DNA of 64,000 bases, taken from positions 1-64,000 of IMG/VR virus record IMGVR_UViG_3300001683_000016; one strand, 5' to 3'. This DNA is from a virus. Positions 35,047 to 43,305 of the stretch are shown one piece after another; the stretch's first letter is position 1, and every line of letters starts with the position of its first letter. The notes under the pieces were generated by a model. The model saw nothing but the letters and a program-made list of their open reading frames with translations, did not search any database and was not told the origin of the DNA. The position numbers and the translations under genes are program-made.

Positions 35047-35330
35047 TCCTCTTCCTCCGTTACTATCCATTCACCTAAGATACCCATACATTGGAAACAA
35101 TGAACAGTCTTTGTCAACTGATTGTGGGTGATGTGATTGTATATGTGCCAGCCCAAACTGAGTGATGTTTCAGGACAATGCCATGTCCTCATGCCCTTTG
35201 AATTAGGACAGGCTATTCCCCTACCATTCTCATGTTTCTCACCATTGGGTAATAACAAGTAACCTGTTTTATCAGGGTACTTTGCATAATACTCACTACC
35301 GCTTACGCCGGGTGTTATGCTCTCGCTCAT
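35043..35330 (-). CDS. Small Cys/His-containing protein
   Basis: 95 residues with CPNSKGMRTWHC and H-C-F-Q-C near the C-terminus, giving four possible metal ligands. Stop overlaps the next start in ATGA. Confidence 0.5.
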   Translation of the reverse strand: MSESITPGVSGSEYYAKYPDKTGYLLLPNGEKHENGRGIACPNSKGMRTWHCPETSLSLGWHIYNHITHNQLTKTVHCFQCMGILGEWIVTEEEE

Positions 35331-35519
35331 TCACTCTTCCTCCTGTTTTGCTAGTATCATATCAATATCATATAATTTACCTACAAATTGCACACCATCT
35401 AGTGTCATATCTATTAGTAATTCACCTGCTTCTTCATCTAACTTACATTTAATAATTCTACCCTTACCTATTGGTGGGCTACTATACCTTGCAAAATTAA
35501 TCCAACTCTTTTGTTTCAT
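35331..35519 (-). CDS. Small hypothetical protein, first gene of U6
   Basis: 62 residues from ATG 35519, preceded by GAAGGAGAGAGAAAT as at 28775. Beta-rich and acidic at the end. Function unknown. Confidence 0.5.
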   Translation of the reverse strand: MKQKSWINFARYSSPPIGKGRIIKCKLDEEAGELLIDMTLDGVQFVGKLYDIDMILAKQEEE

Positions 35520-35537
35520 ATTTCTCTCTCCTTCTTT

Positions 35538-35559
35538 CATTCTTTGTTTAAGTAGTCAA
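35538..35559 (-). promoter_or_regulatory. 22-bp operon-boundary element, copy 6
   Basis: 18 nt before the start of U6. About 65 bases separate it from the last clear gene of U5; only ORFs of ~14 codons are seen in between. Confidence 0.7.
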
Positions 35560-35624
35560 TCATTCTTTATTGTACACTCTCATATATTCAACGACTATCA
35601 TCATTACGCATGAGAACATATAAA

Positions 35625-35777
35625 CTAATCATGGTATACACCTAACCTCGCAGGTATTACCTTCGTAAAATTGCATTTATCACAACATTTATCAGGCAAA
35701 TTCCCCAAAGGCGCAGGGTTATTTCCCCATTCTTTTATGTCTTTTTTACCACATAATATGCAATCAAACGGACTCAT
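35625..35777 (-). CDS. Zinc-binding microprotein
   Basis: 50 residues with CILCGKKD and CCDKC about 27 residues apart. Overlaps the next upstream gene in ATGA. Last clear gene of U5. Confidence 0.45.
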   Translation of the reverse strand: MSPFDCILCGKKDIKEWGNNPAPLGNLPDKCCDKCNFTKVIPARLGVYHD

Positions 35778-35983
35778 AACATCACCATTCTATTTCGATG
35801 ATGTATTAAATCATGACCCACATAGTATGCTGACACGAAGAATACCAATGAATGTAGTGAGACTAAAACCATTGTACTGAAAGCCTCTTCAGTATATGCT
35901 ACACCTATTTCTGTTAAATGTAGTAAGCCCTCACCTAGTAAGAATAACTGTGTTAATCTGCCTGTATTATTTCTAATCTTCAT
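35774..35983 (-). CDS. Small membrane protein
   Basis: 69 residues with hydrophobic stretches at about 12-30 (weak) and 37-57 (MVLVSLHSLVFFVSAYYVG), then His/Arg-rich DLIHHRNRM. One or two membrane passes. A holin-like or membrane-remodelling role is possible but unproven. Confidence 0.5.
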   Translation of the reverse strand: MKIRNNTGRLTQLFLLGEGLLHLTEIGVAYTEEAFSTMVLVSLHSLVFFVSAYYVGHDLIHHRNRMVML

Positions 35984-36177
35984 TCAATCACACCCTCAAC
36001 GCAAGTTCTGATACATTCCCATTGACTTTGACATCCTTCATCACATACACAAGCACAAGGGATTCCACAGGTATTCATGTGTCCTAAGAATGGGTCAATA
36101 TCAGGCTCACACACTAAACATCTATCGCATTTTTCACAGTAGCGACAACGCTCTGCTACGGGAACATACTGACTCAT
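35980..36177 (-). CDS. Very cysteine-rich protein
   Basis: 65 residues with 13 Cys arranged as CRYCEKCDRCLVC, CGIPCACVC, then single Cys every 4-6 residues. The density suggests a metal-cluster or metallothionein-like fold rather than one zinc ribbon. Stop overlaps the membrane protein start by 4 bp. Confidence 0.5.
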   Translation of the reverse strand: MSQYVPVAERCRYCEKCDRCLVCEPDIDPFLGHMNTCGIPCACVCDEGCQSQWECIRTCVEGVIE

Positions 36178-36247
36178 TCATCATCGCCCCTTTCATATTC
36201 TAACAGAACATCGCCATCATTTCTTTTTTCATTCTTCTTCACTTCCT

Positions 36248-36439
36248 TTAGCCGAAGTAAATACTTCGGGTGGGATTTCTCCAATTTACCGTATAAGATT
36301 TGGCTTTTACCTTTCTTTGTTCGGAAGGCTTCTTGATACTATCAATCTGCGCTTCGCACTTCTTACAAGTCCAAATAGAACTAAACTTGGTGGGGTGGTT
36401 TCCCCACCATGTTTTCTCCCAATTGTGTTCGCAATTCAT
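36248..36439 (-). CDS. Zinc-ribbon protein
   Basis: 63 residues: CEHNWEKTWW, then WTCKKCEAQI and a basic C-terminus, a common phage zinc-ribbon layout (C-x2-H...C-x2-C). Probably nucleic-acid binding. The ~70 bases after it show no convincing gene beyond a 23-codon GTG-start frame. Confidence 0.5.
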   Translation of the reverse strand: MNCEHNWEKTWWGNHPTKFSSIWTCKKCEAQIDSIKKPSEQRKVKAKSYTVNWRNPTRSIYFG

Positions 36440-36796
36440 TCAATCATCTCCAAATGGGCAACCGCCCGTAACATCATTTTCTGTATGGTATCGAATATGT
36501 TCTTCAATACTCAATCCGCATTCATAACAAATTAGGAAATCAATCTTCTTCTGCACTTCACGCAACCGCTTGACTTCTGCTAAGAGAAGTGGTGAGTCTG
36601 CTATGAGTTTAGTATCAGGCATATCATCAGTCAATTCACCAACCCACAATGGCCCAAGTATTCGCTCACCATCTGTATATCCAAAATTACTTTCATCTTC
36701 ATCATTCACTACACATGACCCTTCCACTTGAGGGTGGTTGAACAATGCCTTCCACGGTGCAGGTGTGTGTCCTTCATAGTCGTCTGTGTCAATCAT
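36440..36796 (-). CDS. Ea22-like hypothetical protein, paralogue 1
   Basis: 118 residues. Starts MIDTDDYEGHTPAPWKA and contains LIADSPLLLAEVKRLR, a pattern common in small phage early proteins (x-PGPW...LIAxAPxLLxE). The C-terminal part adds CYECGLSIEEH...C, a zinc site absent from its neighbour. Start and LIADSP segments match the next gene nearly exactly. Confidence 0.55.
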   Translation of the reverse strand: MIDTDDYEGHTPAPWKALFNHPQVEGSCVVNDEDESNFGYTDGERILGPLWVGELTDDMPDTKLIADSPLLLAEVKRLREVQKKIDFLICYECGLSIEEHIRYHTENDVTGGCPFGDD

Positions 36797-37125
36797 TCAC
36801 CCACCACCTCATGTATGTTAAGGAGAGCCTCATTACCCCGTTCCTCGCTCTCAACCACTTCATAGGCAAGGTCGGAAATACGGGTGAGTTTGTCTTGCAA
36901 TCGTTTGACTTCTGCTAAGAGAAGTGGTGAGTCTGCTATGAGTTGTGCGTCTGCTTCATTCTTGAAGTAGCAACTACCTTCCAATTGCCTCATAGGTAGG
37001 GGTCTTACTTGCCATAGATGAAGTCGTTTGCCTCTGCGGATTCCCCAATATGCACCATTATTAAACAAATCTTCTGCCTTCCACGGCCCTTCTGTGTGTC
37101 CTTCATAGTCGTCTGTATCAATCAT
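36793..37125 (-). CDS. Ea22-like hypothetical protein, paralogue 2
   Basis: 110 residues, sharing MIDTDDYEGHT, PWKA, EGSC and LIADSPLLLAEVKRL with the adjacent 36440-36796 gene. Tandem duplication followed by divergence of the C-terminal half, which here is a charged helix without cysteines. Confidence 0.55.
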   Translation of the reverse strand: MIDTDDYEGHTEGPWKAEDLFNNGAYWGIRRGKRLHLWQVRPLPMRQLEGSCYFKNEADAQLIADSPLLLAEVKRLQDKLTRISDLAYEVVESEERGNEALLNIHEVVGE

Positions 37126-37346
37126 TCAATCACCAAATCATCACCATACACATTACATTCGTATCGCTCTCTACAAAACCCGTCGTGGTCTGCACCTTGA
37201 TAGCCTAAGTGTTCAAGTGCTATGTTCAAAGCACCGTCATATTTATCTCTCTCTTGACGTAGGTTGTCTAATTTCTTCTGTAAGTCCTTGATTTCGTCTT
37301 CCAATTCTTCTAATCTTTCTAATTTATTTTTTATTTCTTCAATCAT
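37122..37346 (-). CDS. Coiled-coil protein
   Basis: 74 residues. Residues 1-40 are a clear heptad coiled coil (IKNKLERLEELEDEIKDLQ). The second half has two Cys in a short Tyr/Asp-rich tail. Overlaps both neighbours by 4 bp. Confidence 0.5.
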   Translation of the reverse strand: MIEEIKNKLERLEELEDEIKDLQKKLDNLRQERDKYDGALNIALEHLGYQGADHDGFCRERYECNVYGDDLVIE

Positions 37347-40054
37347 TCTTCATCTTCTCCTGTGTGTGTCTTAGGTTTGGCTACACCTATATCATTCATC
37401 ATACCTGCTGGTATATCTCCGGCATCCACCATCGCTTGTAGTAGTGCCTTTGCTACACCTGATTTCGTTCCCTCTTCATGTGTAGTACCATCTAAGATAG
37501 CACTCACTACCTCTCTCTTTTCTTCCACTATTCTATCGAACTTCTCATCAATAGTACCAACAACTGATAGATATACTGCGTGAACTAAATCTGCATCCTG
37601 TCCTATACGATTGACTCTATCTTCTGCTTGTTCTTCCCAACCTGATACCCACTCTCTTTCTATGAACACTACTGTGTCCGCTTCTGTAAGAGTCAAGCCT
37701 TCTTTCGCTGCTATTGTTGAGCAGATTAAACCATCTAACTCACCTGCTTGGAATGCCTCAACCCTTGCAAACCTCTTCTCTGCTGATACAGAACCGTTGA
37801 TTGTACCCCATTTCTTACCTTGAAACCTCTTGTCGGTGCGTAATAGTTTAACTAATTCTTCTCCTACATCTCGGTGATGGTGGAATACTATGATAGGTTT
37901 GTCTGTGTTTTGGTCTTGATATTCTGCTATCCAATTAGCAGCAGCAGGTACTTTCATTTGTCCGGCAGCGTGTCTTAATGCTGTTAGCATATTCAATACA
38001 AATCCAGCGGGCATCCCGCCTGTGGTCTTGTAGTAATCATACTCACTGAGCCATTGTCTCGCCATTCTTCTATAATCTGCTAAGTATTTTGTGCTAGGTA
38101 CTATCGGTATGAATTGCCTAATCTTATCAGGCAACTCGTCTAACACATCTTTCTTCATTCTGCGTATCATGGTATCCCTTAATTTCTCATGTAGTTCTTC
38201 CACATTAGAAGAGCCGGTAAAATCCCAACCCCAACCATTGTTATGTGCGTCACAATATCTCTTAGCATAAGGAAAGAAGTTACCCTTGTATTCAGCAGGT
38301 TTTATCATTTCTAATGTAGTAAATAATTCGATAGGTCTGTTAGTAATAGGTGTACCACTAAGACACAAGACTGACTCTACATGCTCTGCTAACTCTACAC
38401 AGGCTACTGTTCTCTTGATTGGTTTGCTTGTTGTACCCTTATTCTTTAGGTAATGTGATTCATCAAAGATGATTAGGTTAGCATCAAGAGCATGAAGATT
38501 ATCTTGCTGTTTTGCTACTAAATCATAGTTAATCACAGTAAAATCACAGCCTTCTAAGTCAACTTTACCATTCTTTACTACTTGAAGTGTTGATTTAGGT
38601 AGCCAAGTGCTTATCTCTCTGCCCCAATTGTATTTTACATTTGCAGGTGTTACTACTAACACAGGCCAATACTCTTGATGAAGTGCGGCGTATGCGATGG
38701 CTTGGATAGTCTTGCCCACACCCATGTCATCACCTATGAGGGCACGACCTTCTGCTAACTCAGCAAACCTTACACCAGCATACTGAAAGGGATACAACTC
38801 ATGACCTGCTGGGAACATTACTGCTAATCTCTCCTTCATATCATCCACTAATTCATCATCATGTAGTGCAGTAGCATCGCTGATTGCTATTCTCTCAGCC
38901 TTACCAAGTAAGTATGTCTTAACCTTCTCAATCTTGTTTATTTCTGTGAGTAGTGATGCACATTTCTCATCTCCTTGTTCAGTATTTGCAACAAAGTTTG
39001 TTAATTTCTTAATCAATGAACTTGCTTCTGATATGGGTACAGACCATGCCTTATCATCAGGTTGCCACTTTCTTCCATTGACTTGCTTAATTACATACCT
39101 TGAATCAGTATCATCATATGGAACTTTGAGCATTATAGCATCTGCTTTTAATGTGGCACTATAACCACTACTGTTAGTTGTTACAGGTGCGCTCTTCTTG
39201 AGTGTCTCTAGGTATGCGTCTATGTTTTGTGTGTAGTAACCCTCGTCCTGTAAGATAACTATTGCATCTTGAATAACCCTTTCATCAATAGATATAGACA
39301 TACGAGTACCATCCCATTTGAATGAAGGGAATGATATACTATTTTTGAGTCTATTATACAATCCTCTATTCCTTGAACCCCAATCTAATGCTAATCTCTT
39401 ACTTTTTCGCGGGTATCTTTGTGAAGGGTCATTCCTGCTGAACCACACCTCTTCATACTCTTCTATTTTGACTACCTTACTGTTATTATCAGAGACTATC
39501 ATCCGTGTGTACTTGTTTAGCCATTCAATAACTAGAGCCATGGCTTCCGCCTTATCCATTCCGAGTTCTTCTAGGCTATTCCATATCAAAGACGCATCCC
39601 CGTCAGGTAATGTTTTTCCATACTTTTCATCAAAGATGGGGTTTGCATTTATGTATAATTTCTTAAACATAGCACGAAACTTGGCCTCTATTACATTTCT
39701 TTGCCGCCTAAACTCTGCTAGTATAACTGCGGCTTTATCCTTCTCTTCTCTTGCTTTCATACCTACTTCTTTCAATAGTATTAGAGCCTGTGACCAGTCA
39801 GTTTCAGGTGGATAACCTGCTATGTGTTGAATAAGAGGTAACTGTGTTCTTGTGTATTTGTGAAATCTATCAGTCATCTCTATGTAATCTTCTTCATCAA
39901 CTTCATCTGCTTCAGCCATCTTTACAAAGAATGGTGCGTCGGGCTTATTTGGGCCGATGTCATCTAATGCACCATCAACATGCACAGAGGCAAAGGCTTT
40001 GATGAGTTTGTGCATATCTTCTTTGGTTGGTATAAACTTACTACTACCTATCAT
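37343..40054 (-). CDS. SNF2-family helicase with HARP-like domain (SMARCAL1 type)
   Basis: 903 residues. Two-lobed SF2 motor: Q-motif-like LYPFQYAGVRF, motif I GDDMGVGKT near 436, motif II DESH near 527, SGTPITN (motif III), INGSVSAEKR (motif IV-V region) and EDRVNRIGQ (motif VI). Before the motor, VIKQVNGRKWQPDDKAWSVPI resembles the HARP domain of SMARCAL1/HepA proteins that anneal or remodel forked DNA. ~300 N-terminal residues are helical and unassigned. Expected role: remodelling replication forks or stripping proteins from DNA. SNF2 helicases are common in large phages. Confidence 0.9.
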   Translation of the reverse strand: MIGSSKFIPTKEDMHKLIKAFASVHVDGALDDIGPNKPDAPFFVKMAEADEVDEEDYIEMTDRFHKYTRTQLPLIQHIAGYPPETDWSQALILLKEVGMKAREEKDKAAVILAEFRRQRNVIEAKFRAMFKKLYINANPIFDEKYGKTLPDGDASLIWNSLEELGMDKAEAMALVIEWLNKYTRMIVSDNNSKVVKIEEYEEVWFSRNDPSQRYPRKSKRLALDWGSRNRGLYNRLKNSISFPSFKWDGTRMSISIDERVIQDAIVILQDEGYYTQNIDAYLETLKKSAPVTTNSSGYSATLKADAIMLKVPYDDTDSRYVIKQVNGRKWQPDDKAWSVPISEASSLIKKLTNFVANTEQGDEKCASLLTEINKIEKVKTYLLGKAERIAISDATALHDDELVDDMKERLAVMFPAGHELYPFQYAGVRFAELAEGRALIGDDMGVGKTIQAIAYAALHQEYWPVLVVTPANVKYNWGREISTWLPKSTLQVVKNGKVDLEGCDFTVINYDLVAKQQDNLHALDANLIIFDESHYLKNKGTTSKPIKRTVACVELAEHVESVLCLSGTPITNRPIELFTTLEMIKPAEYKGNFFPYAKRYCDAHNNGWGWDFTGSSNVEELHEKLRDTMIRRMKKDVLDELPDKIRQFIPIVPSTKYLADYRRMARQWLSEYDYYKTTGGMPAGFVLNMLTALRHAAGQMKVPAAANWIAEYQDQNTDKPIIVFHHHRDVGEELVKLLRTDKRFQGKKWGTINGSVSAEKRFARVEAFQAGELDGLICSTIAAKEGLTLTEADTVVFIEREWVSGWEEQAEDRVNRIGQDADLVHAVYLSVVGTIDEKFDRIVEEKREVVSAILDGTTHEEGTKSGVAKALLQAMVDAGDIPAGMMNDIGVAKPKTHTGEDEE

Positions 40055-40365
40055 TCAACCATCTCCTTTAGGTGAGTTTCTTTCCACACTATCCTTAAAG
40101 CAGTAACAATAGCATCGTGGTATGATTTCTTACCCGTCAATTCCATTAAGAAACTGATGAGGTCATCCCCTTCACAGGGTTCACACACACCACATTCAAC
40201 ACATTTCATTACTACACAATCAATCGTGTGATGCTCAGGTTCAGCCCAAGGCTGGTGCATTCTTCCCATCTCTAAAGCCATACCTTTCTCACCACAAAAC
40301 TCACAAGTAAATAGCATACCACTCACTGTCTCGTCATCATTGTTTTCATTATCAATACTATTCAT
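40051..40365 (-). CDS. Zinc-finger protein, first gene of U5
   Basis: 104 residues with CEFCGEKG and CVECGVCEP about 35 residues apart, plus His between them. Overlaps the SNF2 start by 4 bp, so it may be a partner. GGGAGATG precedes the ATG. Confidence 0.55.
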   Translation of the reverse strand: MNSIDNENNDDETVSGMLFTCEFCGEKGMALEMGRMHQPWAEPEHHTIDCVVMKCVECGVCEPCEGDDLISFLMELTGKKSYHDAIVTALRIVWKETHLKEMVE

Positions 40366-40393
40366 TTCATTTCATCTCCCTTACTACTTCGTT

Positions 40394-40410
40394 CATTGTT
40401 TAAGTAGTCA
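40394..40410 (-). promoter_or_regulatory. 22-bp operon-boundary element, copy 5 (shorter match)
   Basis: Minus-strand TGACTACTTAAACAATG. The first TGA is the stop of the 40408-40593 gene. It lies 28 nt before the U5 first start. The end diverges (ACGAAG in place of the usual GAAA). Confidence 0.65.
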
Positions 40411-40593
40411 TGCGCTCACTTCCTCGTAGTGTGATTCAGAATAGAGTCCGAGCATGATTTGGTCGCCGTTATCCACGGTGATACCACCATCGGGTTCAAG
40501 GATGGGGCGCGAAAGTTCGTGCTTGTTCCAATCAGGGAAGAGCGCATCGCGTATCATCTCAAACAATTCATCAGGGATGACAATGTCAGTCAT
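40408..40593 (-). CDS. Small hypothetical protein after ArdC
   Basis: 61 residues, acidic, with no cysteine. Start overlaps the ArdC stop by 4 bp. Could be an ArdC partner or unrelated; unassigned. Confidence 0.5.
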   Translation of the reverse strand: MTDIVIPDELFEMIRDALFPDWNKHELSRPILEPDGGITVDNGDQIMLGLYSESHYEEVSA

Positions 40594-41528
40594 GCGTCCA
40601 CCCCCATGAGGGATTTGAGTATGTAATCTGCGGCTGTCTGAGCACTACTAAACGCTTGACTGAGAGCCTTATCTTTATCTTTACACGCAGCCAACCATGA
40701 CTTAAGGTAGGCTTGACTGTTAGCATTATCCTCAACTACTGAGTCAGGTTTGAACTCTCCGCCTAGTGTGAGTGTCACGATTAACTGCCCCATTTCAGCA
40801 ATCAATTCTTCATAGGCATACTCAGGTGAACCAAAGGCAGACTTGAGTGGCCTCTCAACTCTGTTGACATGACCTGTACTATGAATAGCCTCATGGAATG
40901 CGGTCATTACTTCACCAATAGGTGAGATGAATGATTCATGTGGTGGCATTACAATATCATCTTTCTCTGACGAGTAGTATGCACGTACACCTTTGCGATG
41001 CAGGACAAGTGTATCCTGTGATGCTATGTAATCGTTGAAGTGAACCATCATCTCAGACTCAGGCACTACCTCAACCTCTTCTACATCAGGTGCTACATAA
41101 TCGACACATTGTTCAACACAAAATACAGTGTACCATCGTGTTAGCCATCTGCTGCGTGTCTCTTCTTCTCCGTCATCGTTCTCAACAATGAACTTACTAC
41201 GCTTGAAGAACTGTATGTTCACGCCATCACCATTAGTCAAGCCTTCTATTGAGTAACCTTTGCTTAATAATTGTTTACGAGTAGCAAAACGAAGGTCAGT
41301 CCATCCTCGTACCATACCCTCTATCCATAGTTGTACTATATTTCCACCTCGATATGCTTTCTTGCTAACCAAGTTATGTGGCATACTACCTGTACCACCA
41401 ACCCAAGGCTTGCGCCAAGGTAAGTTGTTGTCCGTTATAGCAGTGCTTAGGTTAGCAAACCATCGCTCTTGATTTTCCTGCTGCTTCATCTCTCCGTATG
41501 CCCTTTTCTGTTCTTTGTTCATTGTCAT
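40590..41528 (-). CDS. ardC: ArdC-like antirestriction protein / metallopeptidase
   Basis: 312 residues. The N-terminal ArdC domain begins WFANLSTAI..LPWRKPW and includes NLVSKKAYRGGNIVQL, the ssDNA-binding part. The C-terminal domain has the zinc site HEAIHSTGH near 209-217 and the downstream YAYEELIAEMGQ with its glutamate. ArdC proteins protect incoming DNA from restriction and are found on plasmids and phages. Here it would protect viral DNA or disable a host factor. It heads U4. Confidence 0.88.
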   Translation of the reverse strand: MTMNKEQKRAYGEMKQQENQERWFANLSTAITDNNLPWRKPWVGGTGSMPHNLVSKKAYRGGNIVQLWIEGMVRGWTDLRFATRKQLLSKGYSIEGLTNGDGVNIQFFKRSKFIVENDDGEEETRSRWLTRWYTVFCVEQCVDYVAPDVEEVEVVPESEMMVHFNDYIASQDTLVLHRKGVRAYYSSEKDDIVMPPHESFISPIGEVMTAFHEAIHSTGHVNRVERPLKSAFGSPEYAYEELIAEMGQLIVTLTLGGEFKPDSVVEDNANSQAYLKSWLAACKDKDKALSQAFSSAQTAADYILKSLMGVDA

Positions 41529-41550
41529 CTTTTCATCTCCCTTCTTATTT

Positions 41551-41571
41551 CATTCATTGTTTAAGTAGTCA
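41551..41571 (-). promoter_or_regulatory. 22-bp operon-boundary element, copy 4
   Basis: TGACTACTTAAACAATGAATG, 22 nt before the ArdC start with GGGAGATG between; directly after the 41573 stop. Confidence 0.7.
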
Positions 41572-41572
41572 T

Positions 41573-41665
41573 TTATTTAACGACTATCATATCATCTACT
41601 CGTAGTCGTTTAATTTCTGCAATCAACAAACTGCTTAGGTATCTTATTGCATCTTTTACTCTCAT
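41573..41665 (-). CDS. Very small hypothetical protein
   Basis: 30 residues (MRVKDAIRYL...VVK). Supported only by the ATGA overlap with the upstream gene and its stop just before the 22-bp element. Could be spurious. Confidence 0.3.
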   Translation of the reverse strand: MRVKDAIRYLSSLLIAEIKRLRVDDMIVVK

Positions 41666-41862
41666 TCAATCACCTCGTAGTCTGTTGAGTCAAGTAAGAA
41701 ACCTAACTCAGTAGTGTCACCTTCTGCATTTTGTATGAACACAAGTCCTCTACTCTCCCAATTTGGTTGGTTAGTAGCATGAACAGCATCGTATATTTTA
41801 TCCTTAGACACCTGTATTCCTGAGCCTAGCATCTTGAAATCATTCAATGGTCTTACTCTCAT
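41662..41862 (-). CDS. Small hypothetical protein
   Basis: 66 residues, beta-rich, beginning MRVRPLNDFK, like the start of the next small ORF (MRVKD). SH3-like size, with no motif. Confidence 0.45.
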   Translation of the reverse strand: MRVRPLNDFKMLGSGIQVSKDKIYDAVHATNQPNWESRGLVFIQNAEGDTTELGFLLDSTDYEVIE

Positions 41863-42287
41863 TCAATCATCTCCTTCTCATATACTTGAGGGTACTTTGG
41901 ATGTGTACTATACAACATCACTCTGTTGTCATTGTGAATCCAATACACATCACCGAAAGGATATACTGTTGCTTCATCAGCATTTGTATTCATATCCTGT
42001 ATGAACCATTCCCAATTCTTTTGGAACACATAGAATCCTTGTGGTAAGTGTTCATTCAGTCGTGCCTTCGTGGTGACTGTTCTCCAACCACCATCCAACA
42101 GTTCAATCCTATCTTTGTGGATAATCATAATCAAATTACCATGTAACCTGATTTCATAGGCACAGTAACAGATGTTTCCAATATATGTGCACGTGCCTCT
42201 ATGCAACCGTGTGTTGTTTCCAATGGGCTTACCCTTCTTCTTGTCTCTCGCTGTTTCCATCAGTCTTTGTGCTGTATTCCAATTCAT
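41859..42287 (-). CDS. Hypothetical protein, first gene of U3
   Basis: 142 residues, mostly beta strands with several Tyr/Trp. ATG 42287 follows GGAAAGGAGTGATG. No family recognised. Confidence 0.5.
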   Translation of the reverse strand: MNWNTAQRLMETARDKKKGKPIGNNTRLHRGTCTYIGNICYCAYEIRLHGNLIMIIHKDRIELLDGGWRTVTTKARLNEHLPQGFYVFQKNWEWFIQDMNTNADEATVYPFGDVYWIHNDNRVMLYSTHPKYPQVYEKEMIE

Positions 42288-42310
42288 TCATCATCACTCC
42301 TTTCCTATTT

Positions 42311-42332
42311 CATTCTTTGTTTAAGTAGTCAA
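42311..42332 (-). promoter_or_regulatory. 22-bp operon-boundary element, copy 3
   Basis: 23 nt before the 42287 start, with an AAAGGAG site between; 17 nt after the 42350 stop. Confidence 0.7.
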
Positions 42333-42349
42333 TGTTTATTCTCCGATGG

Positions 42350-42523
42350 TTATGCGTTCCATGCTAACATTCGTAGTCCATCTATCTCATCACAAAGACT
42401 GATGATTTCATCTTCATGTGTTTGTTTGTATTCATCCGTGAGAGCGATAGCATCCTTGAGGGCTTGCTTAAGCGCATGGTTCTCCTTCTTCAATCTCCAA
42501 TATCCTGCTTGAAACTTATTCAT
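42350..42523 (-). CDS. Coiled-coil microprotein
   Basis: 57 residues (MNKFQAGYWRLKKENHALKQ...), one long amphipathic helix. Overlaps its neighbour in ATGA. Last gene of U2. Confidence 0.45.
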   Translation of the reverse strand: MNKFQAGYWRLKKENHALKQALKDAIALTDEYKQTHEDEIISLCDEIDGLRMLAWNA

Positions 42524-42672
42524 TCATCATCACCTATCTCTCGACCTCTAATCCAGTCACCAGTGTCGCTACATTCAAAACATACATTACATTCACCGTG
42601 TATTGTATGGTCGTGCCATCCTTCATCATCACCATCTACTAATCTATTACATTCATCACATCTTTCAATCAT
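42520..42672 (-). CDS. Zinc-binding microprotein
   Basis: 50 residues with CDEC, H-D-H, CNVCFEC: up to six or seven metal ligands. Very acidic. Both ends are in ATGA overlaps. Confidence 0.45.
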   Translation of the reverse strand: MIERCDECNRLVDGDDEGWHDHTIHGECNVCFECSDTGDWIRGREIGDDE

Positions 42673-42896
42673 TCATCATCACCTGCAATCATCTTGTAAA
42701 CATCAGGTGCAAATTCACGCATCCATGTTTTGTATCTTTGTAGTTCATGTACTTCTGTGAGCAGGTCATCGTAAATCTCTAAGTTGCGTTTCCATTGAGG
42801 CTCATCTTCTCCTATGTCTATGAAGTCAAGGAATAGTTGCCTCATGTTTTGCGCGGGAGAAAGCATCCATTCGTATATACCGCCTTCAACTAACAT
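42669..42896 (-). CDS. Small hypothetical protein
   Basis: 75 residues, acidic and helical, with MRQLFLDFIDIG and YDDLLTEVHEL segments. No motif recognised. Confidence 0.45.
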   Translation of the reverse strand: MLVEGGIYEWMLSPAQNMRQLFLDFIDIGEDEPQWKRNLEIYDDLLTEVHELQRYKTWMREFAPDVYKMIAGDDE

Positions 42897-43111
42897 GACG
42901 ACACCACCGTAAGCACAAGGTTAGGCACATCACCCTCGTGTATTTCACAGTCACATTGAATGTTGAAGTTGGCAATCGGTATGCCATTATCACGCCCCGT
43001 CCATAAGTAGGACAAGTCAATGGGGCAGCAGCACGTTAAGCACTCCACACCAACATTGGCTAGAATGTCGTTCGTCGTTATGGCAAAGTCTGAGGTTACT
43101 ATTTCAGTCAT
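42890..43111 (-). CDS. Small cysteine-containing hypothetical protein, first gene of U2
   Basis: 73 residues, beta-rich, with CLTCCCPID and CDCEIH, plus a final C. Likely one zinc site. ATG 43111 lies 11 nt after the 22-bp element, so a leaderless message is possible. Confidence 0.5.
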   Translation of the reverse strand: MTEIVTSDFAITTNDILANVGVECLTCCCPIDLSYLWTGRDNGIPIANFNIQCDCEIHEGDVPNLVLTVVSSC

Positions 43112-43122
43112 GGTACTACATT

Positions 43123-43144
43123 CATTCTTTGTTTAAGTAGTCAA
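43123..43144 (-). promoter_or_regulatory. 22-bp operon-boundary element, copy 2
   Basis: The only copy that faces a large upstream non-coding stretch (43145-43713). 11 nt before the start at 43111. Confidence 0.7.
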
Positions 43145-43189
43145 TGTTTATTCTATCGCTCCTGTGAGAGCATGAGGGTAAAGGGTTGC

Positions 43190-43305
43190 TGTCCGAAGAT
43201 TCCGATTATTCGTTTATACGATTAGACAATTGTATTAGTACGGTAGTCTCTCTTCTATATATAATATTCTTAATGTATAGATAATACATTAGACAAGTCG
43301 GAATA
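43190..43305. promoter_or_regulatory. Palindromic AT-rich element, copy B
   Basis: Starts TGTCCGAAGATTCCGATTAT and ends AATACATTAGACAAGTCGGA, the same outer sequences as copies A and C, with about 35 extra bases in the middle (CTATATATAATATTC). It lies in the non-coding part between U1 and U2. A small ORF across it on the minus strand (43206-43388) looks accidental. Confidence 0.5.

Noticed and set aside
36793-37125. Tandem paralogues as an assembly duplication
   Set aside because: The two genes differ strongly outside two short shared segments, so they are true diverged copies.
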